Positions 1 to 8,208 are shown, counted from the stretch's first letter. The stretch is DNA of 64,000 bases from Halomonadaceae bacterium T82-2 (GCA_001577635.1 LSBP01000002.1:1-64000), one strand, 5' to 3'. Translations and numbers: made by a program. Notes: generated by a model from the sequence alone, not told the origin.

Positions 1-101
1 GGCAGAGATGCATTCGGCGGTTGAGACGGAATCGGAGGTCAAAAAATGCTCGCTGACGGCGATAGGGAAAGTGTCGACGCCGGCATCACGGATTCAGGTC
101 C

Positions 102-593
102 ATGAGAACCTTGTTCATCGCCCTTCTGGCAGCCGCCCTCGCCTCACCGGTACTTGCGCAGGATCAGGACCGGGATCGCGATCAGGACCGCATTCACAAG
201 ACCGACGCCACCCAGGACCAGGATCAGCTTCGTGATCGTGACCAGACCCGGCTACAGGATCGCGACCCGGACGGGCAGTCGATCTATGGCTGGCAGATCA
301 TGTCCCGCGAGGAACGCCAGCAGTACCAGCAGCAGATGCATGACGCCCAGGGCGCTACGGAGCGGCAACGTCTTCGCGAAGAACATCACCGGCTGATGCA
401 GGAACGCGCCAGGAAACAGGGCGTCACGCTGCCCGAGCCGCAGGGCAAGGGCTGGAGCAAAGGCCAGAATCACGGAGCCGACAAGGGGGGCATGGGCCAC
501 GATGGCGGCATGAATGGCGCGGGAGACAGCGGCCATGGCGGCGGCATGAATGGCGGAGGCGACAACGGACACGGAGGCGGCAATCACGACTGA
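102..593 (+). CDS. Secreted hypothetical protein, Asp/Arg/Gln-rich then Gly/His-rich
   Basis: A 163-residue protein with a clear N-terminal signal peptide: residues 1-19 are hydrophobic and end in a VLAQ-type cleavage site. It should therefore be exported to the periplasm. After the signal come low-complexity DQDRDRD-type repeats (about 20-60). A conserved-looking segment follows (about 65-110: YGWQIMSREER, then an ERQRLREEHH helix and RARKQGVTLPEP). The tail from about 120 is Gly/Asn/His-rich with near-repeats of GGGMNG-GDNGHGGG. The central motif resembles a family of small proteobacterial exported proteins of unknown function. The His-rich tail could bind metal, but that is inference. The Shine-Dalgarno is weak. 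It stands alone and converges with the OsmC-YcaO gene. Confidence 0.7.
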   Translation: MRTLFIALLAAALASPVLAQDQDRDRDQDRIHKTDATQDQDQLRDRDQTRLQDRDPDGQSIYGWQIMSREERQQYQQQMHDAQGATERQRLREEHHRLMQERARKQGVTLPEPQGKGWSKGQNHGADKGGMGHDGGMNGAGDSGHGGGMNGGGDNGHGGGNHD

Positions 594-605
594 TTGCCAC
601 ATGTT

Positions 606-633
606 GCGTCCGGCCGCCGATACGGCCGGACGC
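606..633. terminator. Hairpin between convergent genes
   Basis: GCGTCCGGCCG at 606-616 pairs perfectly with CGGCCGGACGC at 623-633 (11 bp, 6-nt loop). It sits between the stop of the secreted protein and the stop of the OsmC-YcaO gene, so it could end both transcripts. There is no U-tract on either side, so intrinsic termination is uncertain. Confidence 0.5.
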
Positions 634-656
634 GATGCACCTTTCGCTGAACGCGC

Positions 657-2861
657 TCAGGCCGACGTCGTCGCCTGTCGTTCCGCCCGGGCCGCGCGGT
701 GGGCGTGCAGCTTGCGATAGCTCTCGATCAGCCGCTGGTGCCGGTCGATGCCCTCCAGCCCCAGGCTGGTGGGCGTCAGGCCGTGGAAGCGGACCTCGCC
801 GGTCACCGAACCGATCACGGCATCCAGGGTCTCCTCGCCGAACATGCGCCCGAGGTTGCGGCGGAAGTCATCCAGCTCGAGCTCGTCGTCGAGCACGATC
901 TCCAGCACCGCCTGCATGGCACGGTAGAACCGCTCGCGCTCGAGGGTGTTGTCATTGAACTGCAGGAACATCTCGACGCGCTCCAGCGCCGCCTCGTGCT
1001 GCCCCAGCGCCAGCTCGATCAGCAGCTTGAGCTCGAGGATGGTCAGCTCGGACCACACGGTATTGTCGTCGAACTCGATGCCGATCAGCGTGACGATCTT
1101 CATCTGCTCGTCGAGCTGGCTCTCCTCCAGCCGCTCGAGCAGATCGGCCAGCCGATCGTCGTCCAGGGCGTGCAGGCCGAGAATGTCCTCGCGGAAGGTC
1201 AGGGCCATGTTGGTGTTGTCCCACACCAGGTCCTCCACCGGGTACACCTCGGAATAGCCCGGCACCAGGATGCGGCACACCGGCGCGCCCAGGTCCTCGT
1301 GGACCATCACGTAAGCCTCGAGTCCCTGCTCGGCCAGCAGGCCGTAGAGCCGTTCGGCCTCCGCCTCGGTGCTGCCGGAAAAGTCCCACTCGCGGAACGC
1401 GTAGTCGGCGCGGTCGCTGAAGAAGCGCCAGGAAATCACCCCGGACGAGTCGATGAAGTGCTCGACGAAGTTGTTCGGCTCGGTGACCGCCAGCGAGCTG
1501 AAGGTGGGCGGCGGCAGGTCGTCCATGCCCTCGAAGCTGCGCCCCTGCAGCAGCTCGGTGAGGCTGCGCTCCAGCGCCACTTCAAAGGAAGGATGCGCGC
1601 CGAACGAGGCGAAGACGCCGCCGGTACGCGGGTTCATCAGCGTCACGCACATCACCGGATAGCGCCCGCCCAGCGAGGCATCCTTGACCAGCACCGGGAA
1701 GCCCCGGGCCTCGAGCGCGGCGACGCCCTCCTGGATGCCGGGATATTTCGCCAGCACGGACTCGGGCACATCGGGCAGCGCGAGTTCCTGCTCGATGATC
1801 TCGCGCTTCACCGCCCGCTCGAAGATCTCGGAAAGACACTGCACCTCGGCTTCGGCCAGGGTGTTGCCGGCGCTCATGCCATTGCTGAGGTAGAGGTTCT
1901 CGATCAGGTTGGAGGGGAAGTACACCGTCTCGCCATCCGAGCGGCGCACGAACGGCAGCGAGACGATGCCCCGCTCCACCCGGCCGGAGTTGGTGTCGAT
2001 CAGGTGCGAGCCGCGCAGCTCGCCGTCCGGATCGTAGATCGCCCGGCAGTGGTCGTCGAGGATGCCGTCCGGCAGCTCGTCGTTCGGCCCCGGCTGGAAC
2101 CACCTCTCGTTCGGGTAGTGAACGAAGTGGCTGTCGGCGATGGCCTCGCCGAAGAACTGGTCGTTGTAGAAGAAGTTGCAGGAAAGGCGCTCGATGAACT
2201 CGCCCAGCGCCGAGCACAGCGCGGCTTCCTTGGTGGCGCCCTTGCCGTTGGTGAAGCACATGTTGGAGTGGGCATCACGGATGTGCAGCGACCAGACGTT
2301 GGGCACGATGTTGCGCCACGAGGCGATCTCGATCTTCATGCCCAGCTCCTCGAGGATGCCGGTCATGTTGGCGATGGTCCGCTCCAGCGGCAGGTCCTTG
2401 CCCTCGATCCAGGTCTCGTCGCCCTCGACGGTGCCGCCCATCAGCAGCGCCTGGGCGTCCTCGTCGATGTTGTCGACCACCTCGATCTGGAACTCGGGGT
2501 TGTTCTGGATCACCCGCTTGACCGAGCAGCGCTCGATGGAGCGCAGGATGCCGGTGCGGTCCTTCTCGGACAGGTCGTTGGGCAGCTCGACCTGGATGCG
2601 GAAGATCTGGTTGTAGCGGTTCTCCGGGTCGACGATGTTGTTCTGCGACAGCCGGATATTCTCGGTGGGGATGTCCCGCGCGTTGCAGTACACCCGCACG
2701 AAGTAGGCGGCGCACAGTGCCGACGAGGCCAGGAAGTAGTCGAACGGCCCCGGCGCGGAGCCGTCGCCCTTGTAGCGGATCGGCTGGTCGGTGATGACAC
2801 TGAAATCGTCGAACTTCGCTTCCTGACGCAGGTTTTCGAGGTAATTGACCTTGATTTCCAT
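657..2861 (-). CDS. OsmC-YcaO fusion protein
   Basis: This 734-residue protein has two domains. Residues about 1-150 are OsmC/Ohr-like, with the start MEIKVNYLEN, a cysteine pair in CAAYFVRVYC and a second conserved-type cysteine in CSVKRV. From about 155 to the end it is a YcaO domain, with CFTNGKGATKEAAL, SALGEFIERLS and the helix EAEVQCLSEIFERAVKREI that carries ATP-binding acidic residues. The C-terminal region resembles the TPR-like tail of E. coli YcaO. YcaO enzymes use ATP to activate backbone amides (azoline and thioamide formation) or, in E. coli, support RimO-dependent methylthiolation of ribosomal protein S12. OsmC domains are thiol-dependent peroxide-linked proteins. The fused form is known in gammaproteobacteria, but its substrate is not. 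The upstream extension of the frame lacks family similarity, so this ATG is preferred, although no strong Shine-Dalgarno is visible. No precursor peptide gene lies nearby. Confidence 0.88.
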   Translation of the reverse strand: MEIKVNYLENLRQEAKFDDFSVITDQPIRYKGDGSAPGPFDYFLASSALCAAYFVRVYCNARDIPTENIRLSQNNIVDPENRYNQIFRIQVELPNDLSEKDRTGILRSIERCSVKRVIQNNPEFQIEVVDNIDEDAQALLMGGTVEGDETWIEGKDLPLERTIANMTGILEELGMKIEIASWRNIVPNVWSLHIRDAHSNMCFTNGKGATKEAALCSALGEFIERLSCNFFYNDQFFGEAIADSHFVHYPNERWFQPGPNDELPDGILDDHCRAIYDPDGELRGSHLIDTNSGRVERGIVSLPFVRRSDGETVYFPSNLIENLYLSNGMSAGNTLAEAEVQCLSEIFERAVKREIIEQELALPDVPESVLAKYPGIQEGVAALEARGFPVLVKDASLGGRYPVMCVTLMNPRTGGVFASFGAHPSFEVALERSLTELLQGRSFEGMDDLPPPTFSSLAVTEPNNFVEHFIDSSGVISWRFFSDRADYAFREWDFSGSTEAEAERLYGLLAEQGLEAYVMVHEDLGAPVCRILVPGYSEVYPVEDLVWDNTNMALTFREDILGLHALDDDRLADLLERLEESQLDEQMKIVTLIGIEFDDNTVWSELTILELKLLIELALGQHEAALERVEMFLQFNDNTLERERFYRAMQAVLEIVLDDELELDDFRRNLGRMFGEETLDAVIGSVTGEVRFHGLTPTSLGLEGIDRHQRLIESYRKLHAHRAARAERQATTSA

Positions 2862-3130
2862 GAAAAAAGCCGGATTGGTGACTGGAGGCGCCCGCAGGCG
2901 AATGGGCGCCATTATCCAGTTTTTCGGGGGTGTCGTCTTGGGCCGGTGGTTGAAAAATCGCCAATCCCGGCGGGCACCGCCCGGCGGGGAGCGGGCCTCG
3001 GCCACGGGCCCCGCCAAGTGCTTGATTCCCATCCCTCCCCTTGAGCGTGACACCGCCATAACGCCTACACTGGAACCTTCACGCCCCGCGGCCGCCCACG
3101 GGGTCGAGACTCGAGAAGAGGAGGTTTCGC

Positions 3131-3679
3131 ATGGCACTCACGCCATCCAACATGATCGATCTGGGCTCGCCGATGCCGGCCTTCCGGCTGCCGGATGCCG
3201 AGGGCGAGGAAGTCGCCAGCGACGAGCTGGCCGGCCAGCCGGTACTGGTGGCCTTCATCTGCAACCACTGCCCGTTCGTCAAGCACATCGCCGACGCTTT
3301 CTCCGCGTTCGGCCGCGAGTATCAGGAACGCGGTCTCGCGGTGGTGGCGATCAACAGCAACGACTTCCACAGCCAGCCGGACGACAGCCCGGCGAAGATG
3401 TGCGAGGAGATCCGCCACCGGGAATACACCTTCCCCTACCTGGTGGACGAGAGCCAGGAAGTGGCGTGCGCCTTCGGTGCCGCCTGCACGCCGGACTTCT
3501 TTCTTTTCGACCGCGAGCACAAGCTGGCCTACCGCGGCCAGTTCGATGACAGCCGCCCGAGCAAGGACACGCCGGTGACCGGCAAGGATCTGCGGGCCGC
3601 GGCGGACGCGGTGCTGGCCGGACGCACACCGGACGAAAATCAGGTGCCGGCGATCGGCTGCAACATCAAGTGGAAGTGA
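3131..3679 (+). CDS. Thioredoxin-family (AhpC/TSA-like) protein
   Basis: A 182-residue cytoplasmic protein of the thioredoxin/peroxiredoxin-like family that lacks a signal peptide. The redox motif is CNHC (Cys44 and Cys47) in AFICNHCPFVKH. It is followed by the family features NSNDFHSQPDDS and ACTPDFFLFD, where the cis-proline loop is TPDF. These proteins are annotated as thioredoxin-family or redoxin-domain proteins. Whether this one is a disulfide reductase or a peroxidase cannot be told from sequence. A strong GAGGAG Shine-Dalgarno lies eight bases before the ATG. A weak promoter-like pair (TTGAGC at 3041 and TACACT at 3066, 19-bp spacer) lies upstream. It is divergent from the OsmC-YcaO gene, another thiol-redox protein, so the two may share an oxidative-stress context (inference). 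Confidence 0.85.
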   Translation: MALTPSNMIDLGSPMPAFRLPDAEGEEVASDELAGQPVLVAFICNHCPFVKHIADAFSAFGREYQERGLAVVAINSNDFHSQPDDSPAKMCEEIRHREYTFPYLVDESQEVACAFGAACTPDFFLFDREHKLAYRGQFDDSRPSKDTPVTGKDLRAAADAVLAGRTPDENQVPAIGCNIKWK

Positions 3680-3692
3680 TCGACGCCGGGCG

Positions 3693-3720
3693 TGACGCCT
3701 ATAGCGAACCAGAGGCGTCA
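3693..3720. repeat. Short inverted repeat after thioredoxin-family gene
   Basis: TGACGCCT (3693-3700) and AGGCGTCA (3713-3720) form an 8-bp inverted repeat with a 12-nt spacer just past the stop. It could be a weak terminator or mRNA 3'-end hairpin. No U-tract follows. Confidence 0.35.
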
Positions 3721-3807
3721 TGCGTCCGGCATCAGTCAAATGCGCCGACTCGCCGCCGGTCGCTGGACTACGCTCGTTGACAGACCCCGGCATCCGAGGC
3801 GGCACCC

Positions 3808-4395
3808 ATGTCCCGACGCATCCTCATCCTCCAGGGCCACCCCGACGCCAGCGAACCGCACCTGTGCCATGCGCTGGCGCAGCACTATCTGGAAGGCGCG
3901 GAAGCGACCGGGCACAGCGTGCGCGTGATCGATGTCGGCACGCTGGACTTTCCACTGCTGCGCAGCCGCCGTGCCTGGGAAAATGAACCGCTGCCGGAGG
4001 CGCTGCGCGAAGCACAGACCGCCATCGCCTGGGCCGAGCATCTCGTGCTGTTCTTTCCGCTGTGGCTGGGCGACATGCCGGCGCTGTTCAAGGGCTTCCT
4101 CGAGCAGGTGGCCCGCCCGGGGTTCGCCTTCACGCCCGGCGCCACGTCACCGTTCGCGGCCAAGGGGCTATCGGGGCGCTCGGCCCGGGTCGTGGTGACC
4201 ATGGGCATGCCGGCACTGGTCTATGAACACTTCTATCGCGCCCACAGCGTCAAATCGCTGGAACGCAACATTCTCGGTTTCGTGGGCATCGCCCCGATCG
4301 AGGCCACCCTCATCGGCCAGGTCGAGTCGCTCGGCGAACGCGCCCTGCGCGCCTGGTTCGAACGCCTGCACGAGATGGGCCGCTGGGCACGCTGA
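3808..4395 (+). CDS. NAD(P)H-dependent flavodoxin-fold oxidoreductase
   Basis: A 195-residue protein of the NQO1/KefF/MdaB flavodoxin-like fold. The N-terminus RILILQGHPD is the FMN/FAD phosphate-binding strand-loop. LVLFFPLWLGDMPALFKGFLEQV matches the flavin-contact region of quinone reductases, and VVVTMGMPALVYE the following strand. Such enzymes transfer two electrons from NAD(P)H to quinones or similar acceptors. The physiological substrate here is unknown. The length fits the family and no domain is missing. The gene stands alone and runs toward the macro-domain gene. No convincing promoter was seen: the TTGACA at 3777 lies too close to the start. Confidence 0.82.
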   Translation: MSRRILILQGHPDASEPHLCHALAQHYLEGAEATGHSVRVIDVGTLDFPLLRSRRAWENEPLPEALREAQTAIAWAEHLVLFFPLWLGDMPALFKGFLEQVARPGFAFTPGATSPFAAKGLSGRSARVVVTMGMPALVYEHFYRAHSVKSLERNILGFVGIAPIEATLIGQVESLGERALRAWFERLHEMGRWAR

Positions 4396-4486
4396 CTTGC
4401 CGGACCGCACGCTCCTCTTCCTGTGGCCACACTCGATCAACAGCCCCGCCAGGTGCCCCGTGGCGCATCGCTCTGGGTGACGCCAC

Positions 4487-5050
4487 TCAATCGTGCGCAC
4501 CGCATACCGGAAAGCCGCTCTCCGCGCAGATCGCCTCGAAGGCCCCGGCGTCCCTTTCGTTGAAGAAGCACAGAATCACCTCAAGCGCATCCCCGGACGG
4601 CGCCTCGGCCAGCACGTCGAGCACCACGCGGGCCGCCTCGTCGAACGGATAGCCATAGGCCCCGGTAGAGATCGCCGGGAAGGCAATGCTGCGGCAGTCA
4701 TGATCGTCGGCCAGTGCCAGGGCGTTGCGGTAGCAGTTGGCGAGCAGGTGCGACTTGTCCTTCGTCTTCGCATAGACCGGGCCGACAGTATGGATGACGT
4801 AACGCGCCGGCAGGTTGAAGCCGCCGGTCAACGCCACTTCGCCATCCGGCAGGCCATCGGGCCAGTCGGTTTCGCGCAGGCGCCGACAGGCCTGCTTGAG
4901 TTCGGGGCCGGCGGCCCGGTGGATGGCGCCGTCCACGCCGCCACCCCCCATCAGCGAGTGGTTAGCGGCATTGACAATGGCATCCACCTCGAGCCGGGTG
5001 ATGTCGCCCGTTGTCACGCGGACGCGGCATTCGCTGGACATCGATGTCAT
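4487..5050 (-). CDS. Macro-domain protein, likely O-acetyl-ADP-ribose deacetylase
   Basis: A 187-residue single macro domain of the YmdB/MacroD type. Signatures include GDITRLEVDAIVNAANHSL (adenine-binding Asp and the catalytic-loop Asn), GGGGVDGAIHRAAG (phosphate loop), YVIHTVGPVY and AFPAISTGAYGYP (second phosphate loop). These enzymes hydrolyse O-acetyl-ADP-ribose or remove mono-ADP-ribose from acidic side chains. E. coli YmdB also modulates RNase III, whose gene lies elsewhere in this window. The Shine-Dalgarno GGAGGA lies just upstream of the ATG. A possible shared transcript with trxC, which lies 16 bp upstream on the same strand, is suggested by spacing. Confidence 0.9.
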   Translation of the reverse strand: MTSMSSECRVRVTTGDITRLEVDAIVNAANHSLMGGGGVDGAIHRAAGPELKQACRRLRETDWPDGLPDGEVALTGGFNLPARYVIHTVGPVYAKTKDKSHLLANCYRNALALADDHDCRSIAFPAISTGAYGYPFDEAARVVLDVLAEAPSGDALEVILCFFNERDAGAFEAICAESGFPVCGAHD

Positions 5051-5066
5051 GGTTCCTCCCTGGTGT

Positions 5067-5501
5067 TCACGTCACTTGCTCGAGCCACTGCTTGAGCTGC
5101 GGCCCCGGCAGCGCGCCGGACTGGCGGGCGATTTCGCGCCCCTCGCGAAAGACGATCAGCGTGGGAATGCTGCGGATGCCGAAGCGCCCGGCCAGCCGTG
5201 GCTGAGCCTCGGTATCGAGCTTGGCGAAGCGCAGGCGTGGCTCGAGCGCCTCTGCGGTCTGCGCGAAGACCGGCGCCATCATCTTGCAGGGGCCGCACCA
5301 GGCGGCCCAGAAGTCCACCACCACGGGCAGCTCGCTGCGCTCGACCAGCGCCGAATAGTTCTCTTCGGTGAGTTCCACGACCTCGCCCGTGAACAGGCGT
5401 CGCTTGCAGCGACCGCACTGGGGGCCGTCGCCCAGCCGTCCGGCTGTCACGCGGTTGATCGCCAGGCAGTGAGGACAGGCCAGCTGAATCACATCGGTCA
5501 T
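5067..5501 (-). CDS. trxC: Thioredoxin 2 (TrxC) with N-terminal zinc ribbon
   Basis: This 144-residue protein carries two CxxC pairs in the first 35 residues (Cys9/Cys12 and Cys29/Cys32), which form the zinc ribbon specific to thioredoxin 2. The thioredoxin domain follows, with the active site WCGPC at 68-72 and the cis-proline strand SIPTLIVF. TrxC is a cytoplasmic disulfide reductase that uses thioredoxin reductase and is typically oxidative-stress induced (OxyR in E. coli). A GGGAGA Shine-Dalgarno supports the ATG at 5501, and the longer upstream frame is not real coding. The macro-domain gene follows on the same strand, so co-transcription is likely. Confidence 0.93.
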   Translation of the reverse strand: MTDVIQLACPHCLAINRVTAGRLGDGPQCGRCKRRLFTGEVVELTEENYSALVERSELPVVVDFWAAWCGPCKMMAPVFAQTAEALEPRLRFAKLDTEAQPRLAGRFGIRSIPTLIVFREGREIARQSGALPGPQLKQWLEQVT

Positions 5502-5531
5502 TGCCGTCTCCCGAATCGGTATCCATTCCCA

Positions 5532-5560
5532 GATATGGCGCGAAAATCCGCTTCGATCAA
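5532..5560 (-). promoter_or_regulatory. Candidate sigma-70 promoter for trxC
   Basis: On the minus strand TTGATC (5560-5555) and CATATC (5537-5532) are separated by exactly 17 bp, with the ATG about 30 bp further on. The -10 element is a poor match, so the call is tentative. Confidence 0.4.
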
Positions 5561-5637
5561 GGGCTACGCACCACTTCCCTGCATCATCGGTGACCAGTAG
5601 CATCGTTTTTCCGTTCGTTACCGCCTGGAGAAGAACA

Positions 5638-6540
5638 ATGCCTCGACAACGCCTGGGATTCGTGGGAATCGGTCTCATGGGAGATCCGATGGTACGCCGC
5701 CTGCTGGAGGCCGGCTTCGCGGTGAGTGTCTGGAACCGGACGCCGGCCAAGGCCGAGGCGCTGTCCGCGGACGGTGCCGACGTGGCCGCCACGCTGGGGG
5801 AACTGGTCGACGGCGTGGATGTAGTGATGCTGTGCTTGGCCAACACCGCCGTCGTCGAGGACGTGGTATTCGGCGAAGACGGCGTGGCAGCCCGCGCCCG
5901 GGCCGACCAGACCCTGATCGACTTCTCCAGCAGTGACCCGCAGGCGACCCGCGAGTTCGCCCGCCGCCTGAACGAGATCTGCGGCACGGCCTGGGTCGAC
6001 GCCCCGGTCTCGGGCGGCGTGGCCGGCGCCGAGGCCGGCACCCTGGCCATCATGTGCGGCGGCGATGCCGGGCGCATCGAGTCCCTGGCACCGGTGTTCG
6101 ACCCGCTCGCCGCCCGGGTGACACGCATGGGACCGGTGGGCAGCGGGCAGGTCACCAAGGTCTGCAACCAGATGATCGTCGGCTGCAACGCACTGGTCGT
6201 CGCCGAAATGATGGCCCTGGCCCGCGCCAGCGGCGTCGATGCCGAGCGCCTCCCCGAGGCGCTGGCCGGCGGCTTCGCGGACTCGACGCCGTTTCGCATC
6301 CTGGCCCCGCGCATGGCCGCCGGGACCTTCGAAGCACCGGCCTGGCACGTGCGCACCCTGCTCAAGGACCTGGACATGGCCGTCGAGCAGGGCCGCCGCT
6401 GCGCCAGTGCCACGCCGATGACCGGCCTGGCCGATCAGCTGCTGCGCCAGCATGCCGGCCAGGGCTTTGCCGATGCCGACCCGGCGACGTTGATTCTGCG
6501 TTATGCCGGGGGCTCGCCTGCCACCGAAAGCGCGTCATAA
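5638..6540 (+). CDS. NAD(P)-dependent beta-hydroxyacid dehydrogenase
   Basis: A 300-residue member of the 3-hydroxyisobutyrate / tartronate-semialdehyde reductase family. The Rossmann motif GFVGIGLMGDPM sits at residues 7-18 and the substrate-binding loop DAPVSGGVAGAEAGTL at 121-135. The catalytic lysine is Lys174 in GSGQVTKVCNQM. The family oxidises or reduces small beta-hydroxyacids with NAD(P). The exact substrate cannot be assigned, because no valine-catabolic or glyoxylate genes are adjacent. The start is placed at the ATG at 5638, preceded by TGGAGAAG. A 16-codon upstream extension lacks family similarity. It is divergent from trxC. Confidence 0.88.
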   Translation: MPRQRLGFVGIGLMGDPMVRRLLEAGFAVSVWNRTPAKAEALSADGADVAATLGELVDGVDVVMLCLANTAVVEDVVFGEDGVAARARADQTLIDFSSSDPQATREFARRLNEICGTAWVDAPVSGGVAGAEAGTLAIMCGGDAGRIESLAPVFDPLAARVTRMGPVGSGQVTKVCNQMIVGCNALVVAEMMALARASGVDAERLPEALAGGFADSTPFRILAPRMAAGTFEAPAWHVRTLLKDLDMAVEQGRRCASATPMTGLADQLLRQHAGQGFADADPATLILRYAGGSPATESAS

Positions 6541-6590
6541 TACGCGTCGTCATGTCACACGTGATCTTCCTCTCACGGCCGGCCTGTGGT

Positions 6591-6614
6591 CTCCCGCGGC
6601 GCCGGTCGCGGGAG
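6591..6614 (+). terminator. Possible terminator after the dehydrogenase gene
   Basis: CTCCCGCG (6591-6598) pairs with CGCGGGAG (6607-6614) over an 8-nt loop and is followed by TAGAATTT. The stem is good but the U-run is poor. It lies just before the diguanylate cyclase start. Confidence 0.35.
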
Positions 6615-6648
6615 TAGAATTTCCCTGAACCCTCCCAAGCGAGACGTG

Positions 6649-7572
6649 ATGCCTGACCGTCGACAACGCCTGCCCCTTCGCCTGCTGAGCACTTTCGGCA
6701 GCCTGTTCCTGCTTGGCGGAACGGGGCTGTGGCTGCTGGCCCGTGCCGAGGATCTGCCGCGCTTCGATGCCCTGATCGTGCACTATCGTCCCGAGCTGCT
6801 CGTGCTGCTGCTGATTGCCTTTCTGGTGCTCAGCCTGCTGGCGATACGCCGCCAGCTCATTCGCCCGCTCAATGAGCTGGTCGCCTACGTGCGGGCCCAG
6901 CAGACGGGGAGCCCGGAATCGCCGCCCAGCCACCTGTACCGGCGCCGCGACGATATCGGCTATCTCGCCCGGGAAATCGCCAAGCTGCTCCACGCCCTGC
7001 ATGACAAGAACCAGCAGCTCCACGCCCAGACCCTCAACGACCCCCTGACCGGCCTGGGCAACCGCCGGCTGCTGGAACAGCGCCTGGAGATCGCCCTGCC
7101 GCTGAGCCGGCGCCGCATGACCCCGCTGTCGGCCTTGATGATCGATGTCGACCACTTCAAGCAGTACAACGACCATTACGGCCACCCGGCGGGCGACGAA
7201 TGCCTCAGGGAAATCGCCAATGTCCTGCGCGACACCTTCCGGCGCGAGACCGACATCGTGGTGCGCCTGGGCGGCGAGGAATTCCTGGTGGTCCTGCTCG
7301 ACAACCAGCTCGACGAGGCCACTCGGCTCGCCGAGGGCATGCGCAGCATGCTGCAGGCCGTCGGCATCCCCCACGCCTGGTCGCCGACCGCGAAGGTGGT
7401 CACCGTCAGCATCGGCGTGGCCACCGCACCCCCCGGTACCCCGATCGATCTGGAGAGCCTGCTGGCCTGCGCCGACGAGGCGCTCTACGCCTGCAAGGCC
7501 GCCGGACGCAACTGCACCATCGGCCGGCATGTCGGCGCCGGGATCAAGGAATCGGCCGAGATGACATCCTAG
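6649..7572 (+). CDS. Membrane diguanylate cyclase (GGDEF)
   Basis: This 307-residue protein has two N-terminal transmembrane helices (about 10-31 and 49-66) with only a short periplasmic loop. A charged HAMP-like linker (67-120) leads to a GGDEF domain (about 125-300). Catalytic elements are intact: DPLTGLGNR (131-139), metal-binding DVDHFK (166-171), NDHYGH, and GGEEF at 208-212. The inhibitory site RETD (199-202) has the canonical spacing before GGEEF, so product feedback by c-di-GMP is expected. It should make c-di-GMP from GTP at the inner membrane. The start at 6649 was chosen because the 21 codons upstream look non-coding and the TM segment begins shortly after. Its TAG stop lies in the same CTAG tetranucleotide as the stop of the opposing XRE gene. 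Confidence 0.92.
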   Translation: MPDRRQRLPLRLLSTFGSLFLLGGTGLWLLARAEDLPRFDALIVHYRPELLVLLLIAFLVLSLLAIRRQLIRPLNELVAYVRAQQTGSPESPPSHLYRRRDDIGYLAREIAKLLHALHDKNQQLHAQTLNDPLTGLGNRRLLEQRLEIALPLSRRRMTPLSALMIDVDHFKQYNDHYGHPAGDECLREIANVLRDTFRRETDIVVRLGGEEFLVVLLDNQLDEATRLAEGMRSMLQAVGIPHAWSPTAKVVTVSIGVATAPPGTPIDLESLLACADEALYACKAAGRNCTIGRHVGAGIKESAEMTS

Positions 7573-8171
7573 GGCGCACCGGCCATCGCCTTGCCGCCGC
7601 CGGTCGATCCCGCCTCACGCCCCGGTCGGGTACCGGTCGGGTAGTTCACCAGATTGTGAAAGCGCGCCCTCGTCGCGTGCGGATTGCGGTAGGCATGCGC
7701 CTGCGCCGCGTCGAGCCGGACGACGTCACCCGCCTGCGCCGACTGCCAGCGCCCGGCCTCGGCCACCTCGAGCGCGCCCTCGATCACGATCACATGCTCC
7801 ACCACCCCCGGGCCATGCGGGCTCGATTCGCTGCAGGCACCGGGCTCCAGGTCGATGGCGAACATCTCCAGGCGCCAGCGCGGCTCGAAGGGAATCAGCA
7901 CGCGCACGTGCATGCCGGCGCTGTCGCTGAACACCGCCCGCGGCTCGACCGGTGGCGCCGCGGCCTCCACCAGAAAGGCGGACAGCGGGACCTCGAAACC
8001 GGTCGCGATCTTCCACAGCGTGGCCACCGTGGGGCTCGATTCGCCCCGCTCGATCTGCCCCAGCATGGCCTTGCTGACACCGGTCGCGCCGGCGGCACGA
8101 GTCAGGCTCCAGCCCCGCGCCTGGCGCAGGGTCTTCAACGTCGCCGCGATGTGGGGGGTCGGATCGGACAC
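7569..8171 (-). CDS. XRE-family transcriptional regulator with C-terminal cupin
   Basis: A 200-residue regulator. Residues about 8-65 form a Cro/CI-type helix-turn-helix (LKTLRQARGWSLTRAAG, then VSKAMLGQIERGESSPTV). Residues about 105-180 form a small cupin barrel with LEPGACSESSPHGPGVVEHVIVI-type metal/ligand strands. This architecture commonly regulates an adjacent transporter or catabolic gene through a small ligand. The chosen start is GTG at 8171, preceded by GAGGAG at good spacing. The longer frame would run through the promoter region. It is divergent from the benE-like carrier gene, and two operator-like palindromes lie between them, so it probably represses that gene and itself (inference). 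Confidence 0.88.
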   Translation of the reverse strand: MSDPTPHIAATLKTLRQARGWSLTRAAGATGVSKAMLGQIERGESSPTVATLWKIATGFEVPLSAFLVEAAAPPVEPRAVFSDSAGMHVRVLIPFEPRWRLEMFAIDLEPGACSESSPHGPGVVEHVIVIEGALEVAEAGRWQSAQAGDVVRLDAAQAHAYRNPHATRARFHNLVNYPTGTRPGREAGSTGGGKAMAGAP

Positions 8172-8208
8172 GTGAAACTCCTCGTCGGTCGGTACCCGTG
8201 GGCTGTCA

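Noticed and set aside
8-235. 75-codon frame at the window start
   Set aside because: It overlaps the secreted-protein gene in another frame and has no Shine-Dalgarno or domain.
657-2861. Azoline-type bacteriocin cluster around the YcaO domain
   Set aside because: No cyclodehydratase partner, dehydrogenase, precursor peptide or exporter is nearby, and the OsmC fusion is typical of the house-keeping type.
699-3044. 781-codon open frame opposite the OsmC-YcaO gene
   Set aside because: It is a compositional shadow of a well-recognised gene and shows no domain.
3777-3782. TTGACA hexamer before the flavodoxin-fold oxidoreductase
   Set aside because: It lies only 31 bases before the ATG with no -10 element, so a promoter there would leave almost no leader.
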